Below are positions 1-11,167 of a stretch of DNA of 60,000 nucleotides, one piece after another; position 1 is the first letter of the stretch, and each line of letters starts with the position of its first letter. This DNA is from Adiantum capillus-veneris (taxonomy: Eukaryota > Streptophyta > Polypodiopsida > Polypodiales > Pteridaceae). The stretch spans positions 26,703,769-26,763,768 of the forward strand of contig CM043971.1 of NCBI GenBank assembly GCA_014529385.2, read 5' to 3'. Made by a program: the position numbers and the translations under genes. The notes beneath the pieces are model-generated. The model was given only the letters and a program-made list of their open reading frames with translations, was not told the origin of the DNA and searched no databases.

Positions 1-2
1 AT

Positions 3-581
3 TGGTCTGTGGCAAAGTGTGTGTTGAAATATTTGAAATGCACTACAGATTTTGGTTTGGTCTATCGATGCCAACTCACATCGGATTCTATGCAATATCT
101 TTCTCTTTTGGATTACACAGATGCAGATTGGGCAAGATCACATTTATCTATGCGATCTACTAGTGGAAATTTCTTCTTTATAAATGGTTGTCTTGTTTCT
201 TGGAACAGTAAGAAACAACACTGTGTTGTAGTTTCTATGACTAAATATGTTGTGGCATCACTTGCAGCTCGTGAGCTGATGTGGCTTCGAAAAATGCTGG
301 TTGATATTGGTCACACTCCTCTTTCTAGCACACCCTTGCGGTGTGACAACCAAAGTGCTATTAGTCTTGCAGAAGACTATGCTCAACATACTAAGTCAAA
401 GAAAATTGTTGTCCATTATCATTATGTCTGGTATGAAATACACAAAGGAACCATTATGGTTGAACACTGTCCAAGTGACCAGATGATTGCAGACATTCTT
501 ACCAAAGGCCTCAATGAGTCACGTTTCATCCTCTTGCACTCGGATCTTGGAGTTGCTTCGGCCTCACTCTTTCTAGATTAA
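3..581 (+). pseudogene. Ty1-copia reverse transcriptase/RNase H, 3' end (runs in from the window edge)
   Basis: This is the C-terminal RNase H part of a copia Pol polyprotein, which removes RNA from the RNA/DNA hybrid during reverse transcription. The frame is open from the window edge, so the start lies outside. Visible in order are the YTDADWA segment (about residue 37 of the visible part), RSTSG, a SWNSKKQ block, CDNQSAI, and the family's near-terminal ADILTKGL block. The usual histidine-rich motif before that last block is altered (VHYHYVWYE where the family normally has an H-x-x-R/D pattern), which suggests decay. The stop is followed by about 250 bp of untranslated sequence, a polypurine tract and an LTR in the same orientation. 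A second, 5'-truncated copy of the same family lies near 52.3 kb. Family assignment is firm; activity is unlikely. Confidence 0.9.
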
Positions 582-816
582 CTTCTCTGCTATTGTAATA
601 GCTTTGTACATATGACATTGTAATCCTATAGGTACCATTCACTATGCACACTCTACATTTGCGCGTTGTGATCTTTGAGTCCCTTGTATATTTGTACATA
701 GATACACAATTCACTTTCACATCATCATCATTGGTTCATATTTTCACATTGTATAGGGGCTTGGGTTTTTCCCTTGAACACCCCGAGGGTTTTTTCATCC
801 AAATCTAGAGACCTTT

Positions 817-829
817 GTTTGAGTGGGGG
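817..829 (+). other. Polypurine tract of the copia element
   Basis: TTTGAGTGGGGG lies immediately before the TGTTG start of the LTR, the normal position of the plus-strand primer. The same tract precedes the related LTR at 52736, and its reverse complement flanks the nested element at 52947. Confidence 0.8.
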
Positions 830-986
830 TGTTGAAGCTATATATGGCTCACTCTACTCAACTTTATCTCACCTATATATTTGTATCTTGTCCTCAATAT
901 GAATCCGTCTTTGGGAGCGTACATGGTGTGTCTCTTGTCTCTTGTCTCTTGTCTCTTCTCTCTCTTTCTCTCTGTACATCTCAACA
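830..986 (+). repeat. Copia 3' LTR (family 1, 157 bp)
   Basis: It starts TGTTGAAGCT and ends CATCTCAACA, giving TGTTG/CAACA terminal inverted repeats. It contains a TATATATGG box-like stretch near its start and a TCTCT-rich tract near its end. A second copy of this LTR occurs at 52736-55741, where it is split by a nested insertion. The 5' LTR is outside the window. Confidence 0.85.
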
Positions 987-2571
987 TAATATCACTTTGA
1001 ACCATGGATGAAGACGTATCATGTAACTTCACCCATGACATCATGGAGCTCGACATGGCATTGCAGATCTTGGTGAACCTTGTCATTTAATCTAAATTCG
1101 GCAAGGTGGCTATAGAGAAATCCTCAATTGACGATGAAGCTCTGACCTCACACGTCCAATCTATTGCTCAAAGGCTGTGTAGATTTTTAGCCGAATAAAA
1201 CAACAATTCAGTATGATCAAAATGAAGCCAAAACTATTGTCGAGTTGTGAATAACTCAACTGACGGAGACTTGCGGACACCATTAGCATGCATGACCTCT
1301 TAGATTTTATGAGGTAAAGAGCACGTTCACCTCTTAACATTGGTCAATAAGATAGCACGAGACTGCGTCCCTATTTTGAGCCACTATCCTCTATATTACT
1401 TAGCCATAAACACCACAACTTTCGTCTACAATGGTCCATGGATTGTGTTTGCATGTGAGTCACACCCAAAACGCTAGCTTTGTTTTTCTCTGAAACATTA
1501 ACTGAACAAGAAAGCTACCTCCTCCCTAACGGCTTGCACACAGCTATTTCGCTATCCAACTCAAGTTATTTCTCTCTACAGAAACGTCACCCCCTTGCAA
1601 CTGTATGCACTACTTTGTTATTGGACCTATCCTTGCATCAAAGCAGTAGAACCATCGAGCATCTAGGGGCGTTTAATTATCCTGCACCCGCTGGGACGCA
1701 CATGGTCTTGTGGGAGGCGACCATGAATGATTTCAGTGGCCGACAGTACCCGGCATTTTCTAATGATCATCAAGGACACCAAGTAGGGTAGCATGAAATT
1801 GTGTAGGAATAGCAGTGTAAATCATGAGGTGTTAAAGCAACTAGCTAGAGAGCATAAGACGACAAGACTTTGTAAGAAAATCTCGCACAAACAACAAATA
1901 TAGCAGCTCATAGGGTAGAAAATTTTGAACACGGCCACCTCCAACCAGCATAAATCTAAGGCAAACTCTGTTTATAGTCGCCCCTTAACATGCCTTTTCA
2001 CTTCTTGAGAAATTGCAGACCCGGAGACGTCTTGATTGATGCTTTATAACAATAAATCCATTCCTTAAAATATTGCGTAAAGTGCAAGGGCAACCAAGAG
2101 TATAAGGAAGCCAAATTTGTAGGGAAGCCAAGTAAAACCAAGGAAAATATAAAGCTGCATAGTGATAATTATGGTAATTAAGTATGTTAATGGTAATCAA
2201 GTAATGGCATTACGCTAATGGGTGATTTAACCTGGCGCTTAGCTCCCTTGCAATAACCACCTGGTACTTAACTGCCTTGCAAAAACTAAGGACCTATCTT
2301 AAGTCTCAACACTCGTAAACCACCTTAGAGTACCCATTGAAGATATCTGCTACTATTGTTATTCGCACATCCCAAGGACTTTGTGGGTTTGTGAGCATTA
2401 AAGTTCAAACAACGTCTTCTTTTGCATATAACAGTGCATGCCGACGACAAACCAACTACTACAAGTCAGCTAAAACGTGAATTTTTCATGTTACTTATCT
2501 GAAAATTTCCATCATAATTTGTGATTGAATCTCCATTGACATAGTACTTGATTTACATCTGTATCAGAAAC
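987..2571. other. No gene recognised
   Basis: Only short unsupported ORFs occur here; the longest (103 codons at 1480-1791) has no motif that I recognise. The end next to the PBS at 2572 may be internal DNA of the minus-strand element described next, but it shows no coding similarity. Confidence 0.4.
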
Positions 2572-2727
2572 GCTCTGATACCATGTTGACGATGGAAGAC
2601 CGAGATGAGAGAGAGAGAAGACTCCACACTTGCAAACCCCAAAATGTGTGTCAATTGATCACATGAAATGAGTTTATATATAGGGTACCATGGTTCTATA
2701 TATAGAGATACTATATATAGCTCAACA
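2572..2727 (-). repeat. Copia-type LTR with primer-binding site (minus orientation)
   Basis: The 12 bases 2572-2583 are the complement of TGGTATCAGAGC, the initiator-Met-tRNA primer-binding site common in plant LTR elements. The LTR follows at 2584-2727, with TGTTG and CAACA ends. On the minus strand this is a 5' LTR whose body would extend towards position 1, but no coding DNA of it is visible. The outer end lies inside a perfect 20-bp palindrome (2705-2750). Confidence 0.7.
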
Positions 2728-2750
2728 TGCTGAGCTATATATAGTATCTC
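2705..2750. repeat. Perfect 20-bp inverted repeat (hairpin) at the LTR edge
   Basis: Bases 2705-2724 are the exact reverse complement of 2731-2750 with a 6-base loop. The arms are rich in TATATA. The left arm lies almost wholly in the LTR and the right arm lies outside it, so it probably arose by an inverted duplication of the LTR end. Confidence 0.85.
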
Positions 2751-3848
2751 TATGTATAGCTCAATATGCTTGTCCTGATTGATGACTAAGGTGCTCGAGG
2801 TGCTTGTCATGCTTTATGACTAAGGTGCTTGAGGGGCTTGTGGTGTTCCAAAGTCAACACGATCCCTACAAAGGAGGCAGAGATCCCTAAAGCTAGGGAC
2901 GTGAGAGAGAACACACACGCACACACACACACACACAAGGCAAGCCTAAGACTCAAGAGGTAATAAGTACACATGTCAAGCACCGACATATGTTGCCTTC
3001 ATATGGTGCCTAAAGCCTATTGGTTGACCTCTAAAGGGATCCAATGAGAATTAATTTTATTTAAATAATTGTTTAAAGCATTTTTCAAGCCCTCTCTCTC
3101 AAAGGGGAAAGGAGGACACTTGTCCAAATGCTATCATGGTTGCTTCATATGAACTATGCATGTGATTGTCTAGGCTTGTAGGGGTCCAATCAAATTCAGG
3201 GATGAGCTACAAGGAGGGGTCGACCAAAGCAAGCTGGGGTGTTCTTGGGGGTATACTCTCTCTCACAGACACTCACATGCTCTCATTCTCACTTTGTGAA
3301 AGTCCAAGAACTCCATCCCCTTCTCAAAGCTTGAGAAGTTGAGAGCCTACACCAACACTCTTGGCTATGGAATGCAAATCCAACCAAGATTCATGCTTCA
3401 ATGCTATGCTAGCCATCTTCTTCATCCCCATTAGTATGCTACTATTCTATGCTAAGCTCTATGAGTAATGGTATGAGAGAACACTATTTCTTTCTCGTAA
3501 GAATACTTCTTCTTCCTCTTCCCTACCCTCATTCCTTGCTAGCTCTCTCCACCTTTGAAGGTGTTTGAGGTCTTGGGACTGAGGCCGGGGACAAGTTAAT
3601 TCTTTCATTTAATTAGCTAAGTTATGGGCATAATTGTGGTGCATGAAGCTCTCTATCTTCATTGCACCATCAAGGTCTCAAGGAACACAAAGCTTGTATT
3701 GTACCAAGTGTCTCTTTATGGGAGAAGCTATAACACAAAAGCCTTTTGGAAGGGGACCAGCTCCATATAAATCCGGTCCTCAACTATTGTCAGGTTTTTT
3801 AAAACTCTCTCTTGCAAAGTATTGTTCATGCCAAGTTAATTAGGTATA
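2751..3848. other. No gene; short repeats only
   Basis: A roughly 30-bp phrase (GACTAAGGTGCT) is repeated near 2782 and 2818, and a (CA)n tract lies at 2911-2937. The rest (3000-3848) contains stop-rich sequence with no recognisable product; the part nearest 3848 may be internal DNA of the minus-strand copia element. Confidence 0.4.
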
Positions 3849-4829
3849 ATGGTTATGTTGCTGCCTCTAATCAAGTTCACCTCTATTTTCTCAAAGTATT
3901 CTCAAAAAAATGTTCACTATAGTTTTCTAAATTCCGTTATTCTCAATGTTCATTGTCTATATTTATTACATATTTTGGGTAACAACGTGTGTATCTTCAA
4001 ACCAACACAATCGATTGTATGCTCTGATACCATGTTGAACTTGAGGGAGAGAGAACAGGTCAACGAGCAGAGATAAGAGAGAAGCTGAGGGGAAAGGGAG
4101 ATGAGACACGAGATGACACCACCCTCTGCAAGCCCCAAAGTGTGCATATATATTCTACACAATGAGTGTACATATATAGTGGGGACCTCAACTTATGTAT
4201 AATATAAGGGTGAGCTCTATACATAGCTCCAATAGTTAGAAGGAGACCATAGCCCCAAACACCTTCTTGTTTAAAATACCATAAAAATTTTTATTTTTCT
4301 TATTGTGTCTCCATTTTATTTTTTTATTTTGACGATCGTATTTGTTATTGTTCATTTTGCTTCTATAATCTCATTTTCCATGCATGGTGAAATCAATTGC
4401 AAGGTGAAAAGAGTTGTGAGTCTTTGCATCATGGATGCTATTGTAACTTATACTGCTTATACCAGGCTAGTAGCTTCAAGCTCATTGCATCACCATGATC
4501 ATACTGCAACCCGCTCGAAACTAAGCAGTACCCTCAAGTCATTCGCACAACAAAGGAACTTCGACAACATGCCAATATAGACTTGGTAGAAAACTTTTCC
4601 ACAATATAAGCGCATAGACAGAAGGAAAATGAAGGCATAACAATGGAGCAAGAATATGGCATTATTGCTATTGTTAGTTAGTAATGGTGACAATCAACGA
4701 CTATATAAGCAAGTTAGCTCAAAGGTGAGAAAACCCTACAAAATATTCTTGGTGTAAAAACCTTGCAATTCCGCCACTTTTTCTTACGTGAAGTGTTGCC
4801 AAGCTTTTGGAAAAAATTATCGATTTATT
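3849..4829. repeat. Left arm of a long inverted duplication (partner 59034-60000)
   Basis: Read in reverse complement, this segment matches the last kilobase of the window through a copia leader, its PBS, its LTR and about 600 bp of flanking DNA. Scattered substitutions and small indels show that the copies are old. Two short ORF pairs are shared between the arms (4305-4580 with 59337-59558, and 4499-4693 with 59168-59401), but both arms also preserve them in overlapping opposite frames, so I do not treat either as a gene. The arm may extend past position 60000. Confidence 0.85.
4021..4234 (-). repeat. Copia-type 5' LTR with PBS inside the left arm
   Basis: The PBS complement is at 4021-4032. 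The LTR is at 4033-4234, with a TGTTG end and a mutated CAATA end. The partner at 59629-59826 has the same mutated terminus (TATTGG), so this insertion predates the inverted duplication. Confidence 0.8.
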
Positions 4830-7150
4830 ACTTGGTGAGCCAAAGGTCGTTTTAGACTCTTTGAGTGCACAAACGACAACATGGCGCCATATAGAACACA
4901 TGGAAAAGCGAGCGCAATGAAAACCGAGCGCGGTGAAAAGCGTGCAAGCAAACGCACAAGCCAATCCATGCACAACCTACGACTGATGAGGAGCCCCTTT
5001 CATGGAAGCCGGCTCGAGGCCTACAAGGACCATATTCGTGGAGTAGTGCTTGCCCAATTCAGCTTGTTGATCCTGCGCCTGCGAGTAGGAGAGTTCAACA
5101 CAGAGCCTTGCCACCTTTATACATTTATTCTACTGACGTAACTGCTAGAAGGACTACATGCTCATTCTCATGAAAGTCATCCTCGAAATCATTTCAGACA
5201 GCTAATTTATGAAGTCGACGGTGCCCCAAGGACGTCCTGACTGCACTACGTACAATAGGGTGACCATTCTCTCAAGATGATCTCAGAACAATAATATAAT
5301 GGTAAGAAGCATCTCTGCGTTTTCCTGGACTTGTGCAATCTTGCTCGGTAACGTGACACAGTGCTGGAATTGGGCACGGGCAGTAACTAGCACCTGGGTC
5401 TTGTTGCACACAAAGCTGTTAGATTGATAAGGCTTATAATTAGGTATTGATTTTGGGGACCTGCGAACTGCTTGTGGAGAAGATCTTACTGCTTCTGTAC
5501 AGGAGAAAATTTTCAAACCTTCTTCTGGAGGTAGGTCGTATAAAGGAGTGAGAGCGGTGGTGACCTCGAACGGGATGGGGACGATGGTGCGGTTGACACT
5601 TGAGATGCAATAGTGGCTAGTTGAACAATATTTCCAGCTTCAACTACCTTATTCAGCTCGTTTATGGACAGTATTATGCCGCTCCGAGGATATAATTTGA
5701 TGCAGATTCAACAACCCTGTGCCCTTGGTCATCCTTCAATGTTCATAGAAATGATATGCAGCAGGTCCCCATGCCTAATTCTCAAGATTCACACCAATTA
5801 TTTACTGCACAGTTTGCTTGTGTAGCAGTAAGTCGGGTAGAGCCGGAAAGGAGTGGTTGTATTTCGTAGATCATCAAGCTTGAAGGGTACTTTGGATGCT
5901 TGCTGACGTGATAAGCATTCTCAAAGATCAGATGTTTCGTGCGATCAACCAATGGCACAGGTTTGTTCTAGTGCTACTAAAACAGAAGATAATCAAATTT
6001 TAATCGATGATGAGCTGGCCTAATCTGCAGTCAAACCACCAAAACTCATTGCCTTCGTAGGCCCGTTCAACACATTTTTCTGTTGATGCTATCAGGGTGT
6101 TGGCGATAGAGACGGAAGAGGCCAAAGAAATGGAAAGAATAAACATCGAAGTGGACATGAGGGCAAAAAAGCTTAGCAGGATCAATCACACTGAAGCTTA
6201 TGATGGTTATCCTCAAGTAATTAAGCCTGCGACTTCAGTGCTAGCTGCTTGCGCTTTTAGCAGACAGTGTGAGGGGATTAGTGGCAGACAGCTCATTGTC
6301 GAGAGAAAGGCATTGGGGAATGTTTCCACTAGTGCAAGTCATGGTTTGATGAGCTATTGACTTCAGTTGCACTCCTCGTCCAACTTTGTTGATAACCTAT
6401 CCAAAAAATTGATGAGGCGAGCATTTTAGATCGATCTTGAGACAAACAAAAACATCTATCATGACCAATTCAACACATAATATAGTGTTCGTGGGAATTG
6501 GTTAATGTGTAGCGCCAAGGAGATGCAGCAACATTGCAATGGAAGTCAAGTAGTCAATCATGCAGGTGCCTACACTGTCGACTAGGATCAAAAGAATAGT
6601 CAAAGAGAAGAAGTAGAAGCTAATTCTTTTTTCCACACAAAGAGCTTTGATACTGGAGAAGGCGAAGAACAAGGACTGCACAGTAATGGAATTTCTGGAG
6701 ACAGGCATACCAATATTTAAGCACCTATTAGCCTCTAGGAGTAGTTCATTGCTGGCCATTCAACATCTGGGTGCGATAACAAAAAAATTACAAACAATAT
6801 GGCCAATATTACGGCCTATAAAGAGATTCTCTTTCTAAACCGCAGGTAGGCAGTAGCCGGCGGCACTTGAGATTAGCAATAGTAGTATATTGCAGCGTTG
6901 CTCTTCAGCAGATGCATATGAAGCAGGTAATGTTGAAGGTGTGGATCTGAATGCATAGCAGTTATTGCTTCAGAGCTCCCTTCTTGCCAATAACCACAAT
7001 TTGGTGGTGGATCCTATAAGCAAAGGTCCATGCAGCTATTGGATCAAGTTGATGGTTGCAAATGCAGACATCAATTTGGCATAGATACATAATGCAAGTT
7101 AGTCAGCAAGGAGGCAAGAAGAAATAATTGCTAACCGAAGCAGCTTACAA

Positions 7151-7153
<3 letters not shown>

Positions 7154-7202
<49 letters not shown>
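7154..7202. repeat. (GA)n microsatellite
   Basis: Uninterrupted GA dinucleotides for about 49 bp. The surrounding 4830-8400 region has no recognisable gene; minus-strand hydrophobic ORFs at 6000-6185 and 6502-6759 are unassigned. Confidence 0.95.
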
Positions 7203-7204
<2 letters not shown>

Positions 7205-8417
7205 AATATTGATCATAGGACATAGATCATAAAGTTACATATCACATGTTTTATGTATGGTAGGGAGGACATATATTCACAACACTGCATGTTCTAATTG
7301 CACAAGCGTGACTCCAGCTCCGACAATATTGCAAGGTCCGTTATCTGCATCCAATTTTCCATGCACATGTGTTTGCTTAACGCAACACATAAACGCTACG
7401 AAGTAGGGCACGACTTCCGTTTCTTATAATTTTTTGGAGAGACCACAGTGCCAAGTCTCCACCATACTTTTGTATGGAACCTCTCCATGATGTGCACAAT
7501 ATACTTTGCACTTTCGATGTGATGTTTCGTTGCAAGATGATATGTTTAACTATTCACATTGCTTTTATATAGCTTAACTCACATATCGGCGTGTAGATTG
7601 GACAATCAAAAAGCAGGAGTACAACATTGCAGGTCAGTAAAGCACCTCATTTATTGTTGGAGTTCATTCACGCTTTATCTTCTTGCTTGTTTTAGAATTT
7701 CCGCATTACTTCCTTTGCTTTGGTTTATCTAGATCTCGTTTTCAGAACTATACACTCCATGGCGATCAACATCTGCACGTGAGTTACACACGCAACTTTT
7801 TGCATGCGGTTGCTTGCCAGATGTATGTGATGTATTACAGTAGTGAATACACAAGTAGTGAATTCATGTGGTGTATCACAGTAGTGAGTTCAAATTGTGC
7901 ATCTTTATTTTAGCTCTAAATAATTTATACCATACTAGGTGTCTAAATAATTGATGCCATACTATATATGTCCTCGTTTCTCCCATACTAGGTGTCAGTA
8001 TGAAGTTCTCAAGACCTAGAAGATTATAGTCCAAGAGTCAATAAGCTAAAGAGCAAACTGCAGCCAACTTGAAACTAGCTTATCGTCCATATGGTAGGTC
8101 ATGGTTTGAAATCATTGCATTGTATAAAGATTGGAGCATGCAATGTGACATCTTCACTCACAATCTAGAAACATGTCTCTGCTGAGCAATGACATACCTC
8201 ACATACATAGCGATAAAAGAGGTCGACAGATAAATGAAATAGACACTCTTGTTGCCCTCACTTCTGTATTATTTTTGGGCGCTTTGTCATCGGAGCGGTA
8301 GCAACAAGGCTTAGCAGCATTGTATCTATAGTCCATTACCAGTTCAAGTTATGAGCCATGAATCAACAGTATCCTCTCTTTGTTCATGAGATTGATGAGC
8401 AATATTTGGACATAAAA

Positions 8418-9070
8418 GAGGGAGATATTATAATTATAGACGAGCTATCCATGTTAACCTAAACGACTTTTGACCTTATCGTAAGACAAAATATAAATAT
8501 AGCAAGAAATATTAAATTGGCGGATTCCTTCAACAACAAATGGGTTCTCTTGCTCAATGATCTTGCCCAACTACCCCCAATATAAGCATGGGAGCTTTGT
8601 AGCACACGTTATATCACAAGCAGGTCCATTGGCTACATGCAACTTTGTACAAGATGTCATGCTCTATAAGACATGCAACGGACCCTAAATTGCTTCAGTT
8701 CTTCACCATTTTTTGTGAAAGAAAACCAGTCATAGATGAGGTCAATTGTACCTTGGTTGCATGTATTATAGATGAAGCATATGTGCATGACTACATCAAC
8801 AACTCTACTACGATAATCTATCCTCACACGTCGGACGTCCAACACTATGGCAACCTTGCCTTGAATAAATTGTCCAATCAAACTGACATTACAAAACTCG
8901 AAATGAAGAAGAACGCGGGTAACATAAATGTCCTTCAATAGTGGCTCCTAGAACTTAAGTTCAATGAGCTAGATTCAATCACAATTTGTGTCCACTACAT
9001 GATCACTAAAAATATCGACTTGACAATTGGTGATGCAAACGGTGCAACATGCATTGTCTATGTCATAACA
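8418..9070 (+). pseudogene. PIF1-type DNA helicase remnant (Helitron-like)
   Basis: Broken reading frames contain the order of motifs seen in PIF1-family 5'-3' DNA helicases. An IIIIDELSMLT stretch at 8427-8459 corresponds to the Walker B motif. LLNDLAQLPPI at about 8551-8583 corresponds to the family's GD-x-QLPP motif, with the glycine replaced. Further on, NLALNKL near 8850 and a YMITKNIDLTIGDANGA stretch near 8995-9045 resemble the C-terminal helicase motifs. Stops interrupt the reading (at 8460, 8584 and 8938), and the nucleotide-binding Walker A region is not visible upstream. Such genes are carried by Helitrons and also occur as dispersed copies, so linkage to a Helitron is an inference. 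Non-functional. Confidence 0.7.
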
Positions 9071-9147
9071 CAAAGCACAAAAGGTGAAGCTACATGTAAT
9101 AACACAGAGCACAGAAGGTGAAGTTATATGTATCAATGTCCTCATTC

Positions 9148-9300
9148 ATTGTACTAGGAATAACTACAAAAGAAGAAAGGCAAAACACAAACAACTAGGA
9201 ATAACTACAAAAGAAGAAAGGCAAAACATTCATTGTACTAGGAATAACTACAAAAGAAGAAAGGCAAAACACAAACAACTATAAAAGAAGGAAGGCAAAA
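9148..9300. repeat. Short direct repeats
   Basis: The phrase AATAACTACAAAAGAAGAAA followed by GGCAAAACA is repeated three times with variable spacing, and a fourth diverged copy follows. It creates a repetitive ORF at 9084-9284 that is not a gene. Confidence 0.85.
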
Positions 9301-9691
9301 CATACTCAAAATCCACCTTCAAAAATGTGAGCCGACGTGTTGCGCTACCAACCATTCAATGAAAATTTTCTTTTTGAAATACTTTTTGTTTACAATAATC
9401 TACATATAGCATGTATACTAGAAAAAACATTGATTACATATAGCACGTATACTAGAAAAAGACATTGATTAGTAGACATAGTAGTACAACCTCGCTTGGA
9501 TATAATCTCAATTGTAACCACCCCTATAATCTCTAATAATTGATGCACTTAACTTTGTCTCCTCTCATAAACATTATAGCATTTTTCAAGTGTATCTTGT
9601 TTCCTTCAATGCTAGCTGCTAAAAGTCAATTTGCATATGACTTGTTATATTTTATAGATATTATATAGCAAGGCCCACCAAGCAAAACTAG

Positions 9692-9816
9692 TTTTTGGTA
9701 TGCAAGTCGGGAATAGTAGGGTGGCGTACAAAAGTATGCATATGAAGGCCACTTTTTATGGCATTTTATTCAGTCAGTAGCTGAGGAGAAAAATTCAAGC
9801 GCATAACTAATCATGG
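9692..9816 (+). promoter_or_regulatory. Paralogous copy of the secreted-gene promoter and 5' leader (decayed)
   Basis: This 125-bp segment matches the reverse complement of 58911-59036, which carries the promoter, leader and start codon of the small secreted-protein candidate. Similarity ends right at the ATG (9813-9815). The likely TATA box of the other copy (CATATAAAGG) reads CATATGAAGG here, and the frame after the ATG is unrelated and stops after 22 codons. It therefore looks like a promoter that has lost both its TATA box and its gene. Confidence 0.6.
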
Positions 9817-10057
9817 CCGACTCTCCCCGATACACCACGGCTGCAGCTACAGTGCTTGAAGATCTTTGTGTGCTCACCTAATCCGGAGGGTGTACTTACT
9901 GTCGGATACCACCACCACCACCATCCCTACGGCCACGGTGCCCCCGATTCCAGCATCCCAGCTCCCACCATAGTTGGCGGGCCTCAGTCCACTATAACTT
10001 TGTGCCGCCATCAATCTGGTTTGGCCCGGGCTCATGCGTCTTCCAGTTTAGTCTTTA

Positions 10058-10105
10058 CCATAGAGCTTGTCGACATCGCATATGCATTGTGGACAAGCTC
10101 TATGG
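10058..10105. repeat. 14-bp perfect inverted repeat with 20-base loop
   Basis: CCATAGAGCTTGTC at 10058-10071 is the exact reverse complement of 10092-10105. No T-tract follows, and no RNA gene is suggested. Confidence 0.8.
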
Positions 10106-10145
10106 CTTGCCATTTTTCCAAACGCCTCACCATTGTGTTGCTTTT

Positions 10146-10520
10146 ATGTTAAGTTACGTTTAGGTTATAGGTTAGGTGAGATTATAGGTTAGGTTAGAGC
10201 TAGCAACAAATTAATAGTAGCAAAAATGCAAACGGACTTTGGTTAGGTTAGGTTATAAGTTAAGTTTAGGTTATGAGCTAAGTTACATTAAGTTAGACTA
10301 CGTTTAGGTTATAGGTTAGGTTAGATTATAGGCTAGGTTAGAGCTAGCGACAAATTAATAGTAGAAAAAACACAAACAGACTTTGGTTAGGTTAGGTTAT
10401 AGGTTAGATTTACGTTATAAGTTAAGCTACATTAAGTTAGGTTAAGTTTAGGTTATAGATTAGCTTAGATTATAGGTTAGGTTAGAGCTAGCAACAAATT
10501 AATAGTAGAAAAAACGCAAT
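10146..10520 (+). repeat. 144-bp tandem repeat rich in TTAGG-like words
   Basis: The landmark TAGCRACAAATTAATAGTAG occurs near 10201, 10345 and 10489, a 144-bp period. Each unit contains several GGTTAGGTTA or GTTATAGG words. A similar TTAGATT/AGGTTAG-rich region is found in the subterminal part of the CACTA element at 42220-43060. I read this array as the subterminal repeat region of a related CACTA element, not as telomeric DNA. Confidence 0.75.
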
Positions 10521-10861
10521 CGGACTTCAAAAGTGCACACAGACTTCAAGAACCTTAATATATATATAGTCAATGACCAATAAAGATATGATTATTACCC
10601 TGTGGTCCTAATCTCCGTGCACCTCTAAACCGAGGTGTGCGAGGATCGGTCCTGGCTAGAGAATGTGAGGTTGTTAGAGCTAGTAGAAAATAGTTGAAAA
10701 AACGCAGTCCGACTTCAAAAGTGCACACAGACTTCAAGAACTTTAATATATAGTCATTGACCAATAAAGACGAGATTATTACCCTATGGTACTAATTTCC
10801 GTGCACCTCTAGACCGAGGTGTGCAGGGATGATTGGGCCTGGCTAGAGAATGTGAGGTTGT
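10500..10861 (+). repeat. Direct duplication of a 187-bp CACTA module
   Basis: Two copies of a module occur, containing GACCAATAAAGA, a GTGCACCTCTA stretch and GAGAATGTGAGGTTG. They end near 10675 and 10861. A third copy of the same module is at 43208-43322, just upstream of the transposase zinc-finger exon of the 41.3-kb CACTA element, which links the two loci. Confidence 0.8.
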
Positions 10862-10942
10862 CATGTATTGTCATATACTTAGTAGTGTGTAGTTATAACA
10901 ACTAGTGTTTTAATTATTTGTTGCATCATTGGTAGATAAAGT

Positions 10943-11167
10943 ATGGATGATAGGATGGCGTGTCCTTGTGCGCATTGCAAGCATCAGATCTTTCGAAAAC
11001 AAAAAATATGTGATCAACACATACGCAATCACGGTCTCTTTCCGATAGAGCAACTACAAGACCTATGTTATCGATCTAATGGTCTAGAGATTGAAGGTCA
11101 ACTTCAACTTCATCATAGAGAAGACGATTTTCAAATGAGCAACCATCGGCTGAGTCCTCCTAACTAA
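10943..11167 (+). pseudogene. CACTA (En/Spm) tnpD/TNP2-type transposase, N-terminal zinc-finger fragment
   Basis: The first 30 codons encode a CPCAHCKHQ stretch followed by a QHIRNHG stretch, a C-x2-C...H-x3-H arrangement like the N-terminal zinc finger of plant TNP2 transposases. The same arrangement appears at about 43500 in the better preserved CACTA element, and both are preceded by the same roughly 110-bp module. The reading frame stops after 74 codons, although an alternative frame continues in an acidic stretch (EFQEVEMEEMF) typical of the protein's next region. No catalytic domain follows. A relic. Confidence 0.65.

Larger units (their letters stand above)
4830..9691. mobile_element. 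About 4.9-kb insertion separating the two parts of the left paralogous copy
   Basis: The right-hand copy runs continuously from the 59034-60000 arm into the 58914-59036 promoter segment. On the left the matching parts lie at 3849-4829 and 9692-9816, so everything between is extra. The right junction is CTAG followed by T, and the paralogous empty site reads A then TTTTTGG, which resembles a Helitron 3' end inserted between A and T. The insert contains decayed helicase sequence (8418-9070), which also fits. The left end does not show the canonical TC, and I see no clear 3' hairpin. Imperfect inverted ends (CTTGGTGAGCC near 4830; GGCCCACCAAG near 9673) are also present, so the class is unsettled. 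Confidence 0.45.

Noticed and set aside
6000-6759. Two hydrophobic minus-strand ORFs as exons of one membrane protein
   Set aside because: The DNA between them is full of stops, convincing splice sites were not found, and no family is recognised.
9856-10152. His-rich ORF (GYHHHHHPYGHG) downstream of the orphan promoter
   Set aside because: It is out of frame with the ATG of the shared leader, and I see no supporting motif or paralogue.
10146-10520. TTAGG words as telomeric DNA
   Set aside because: They are part of a 144-bp complex unit next to a CACTA transposase fragment, and no uninterrupted TTAGG run exists.
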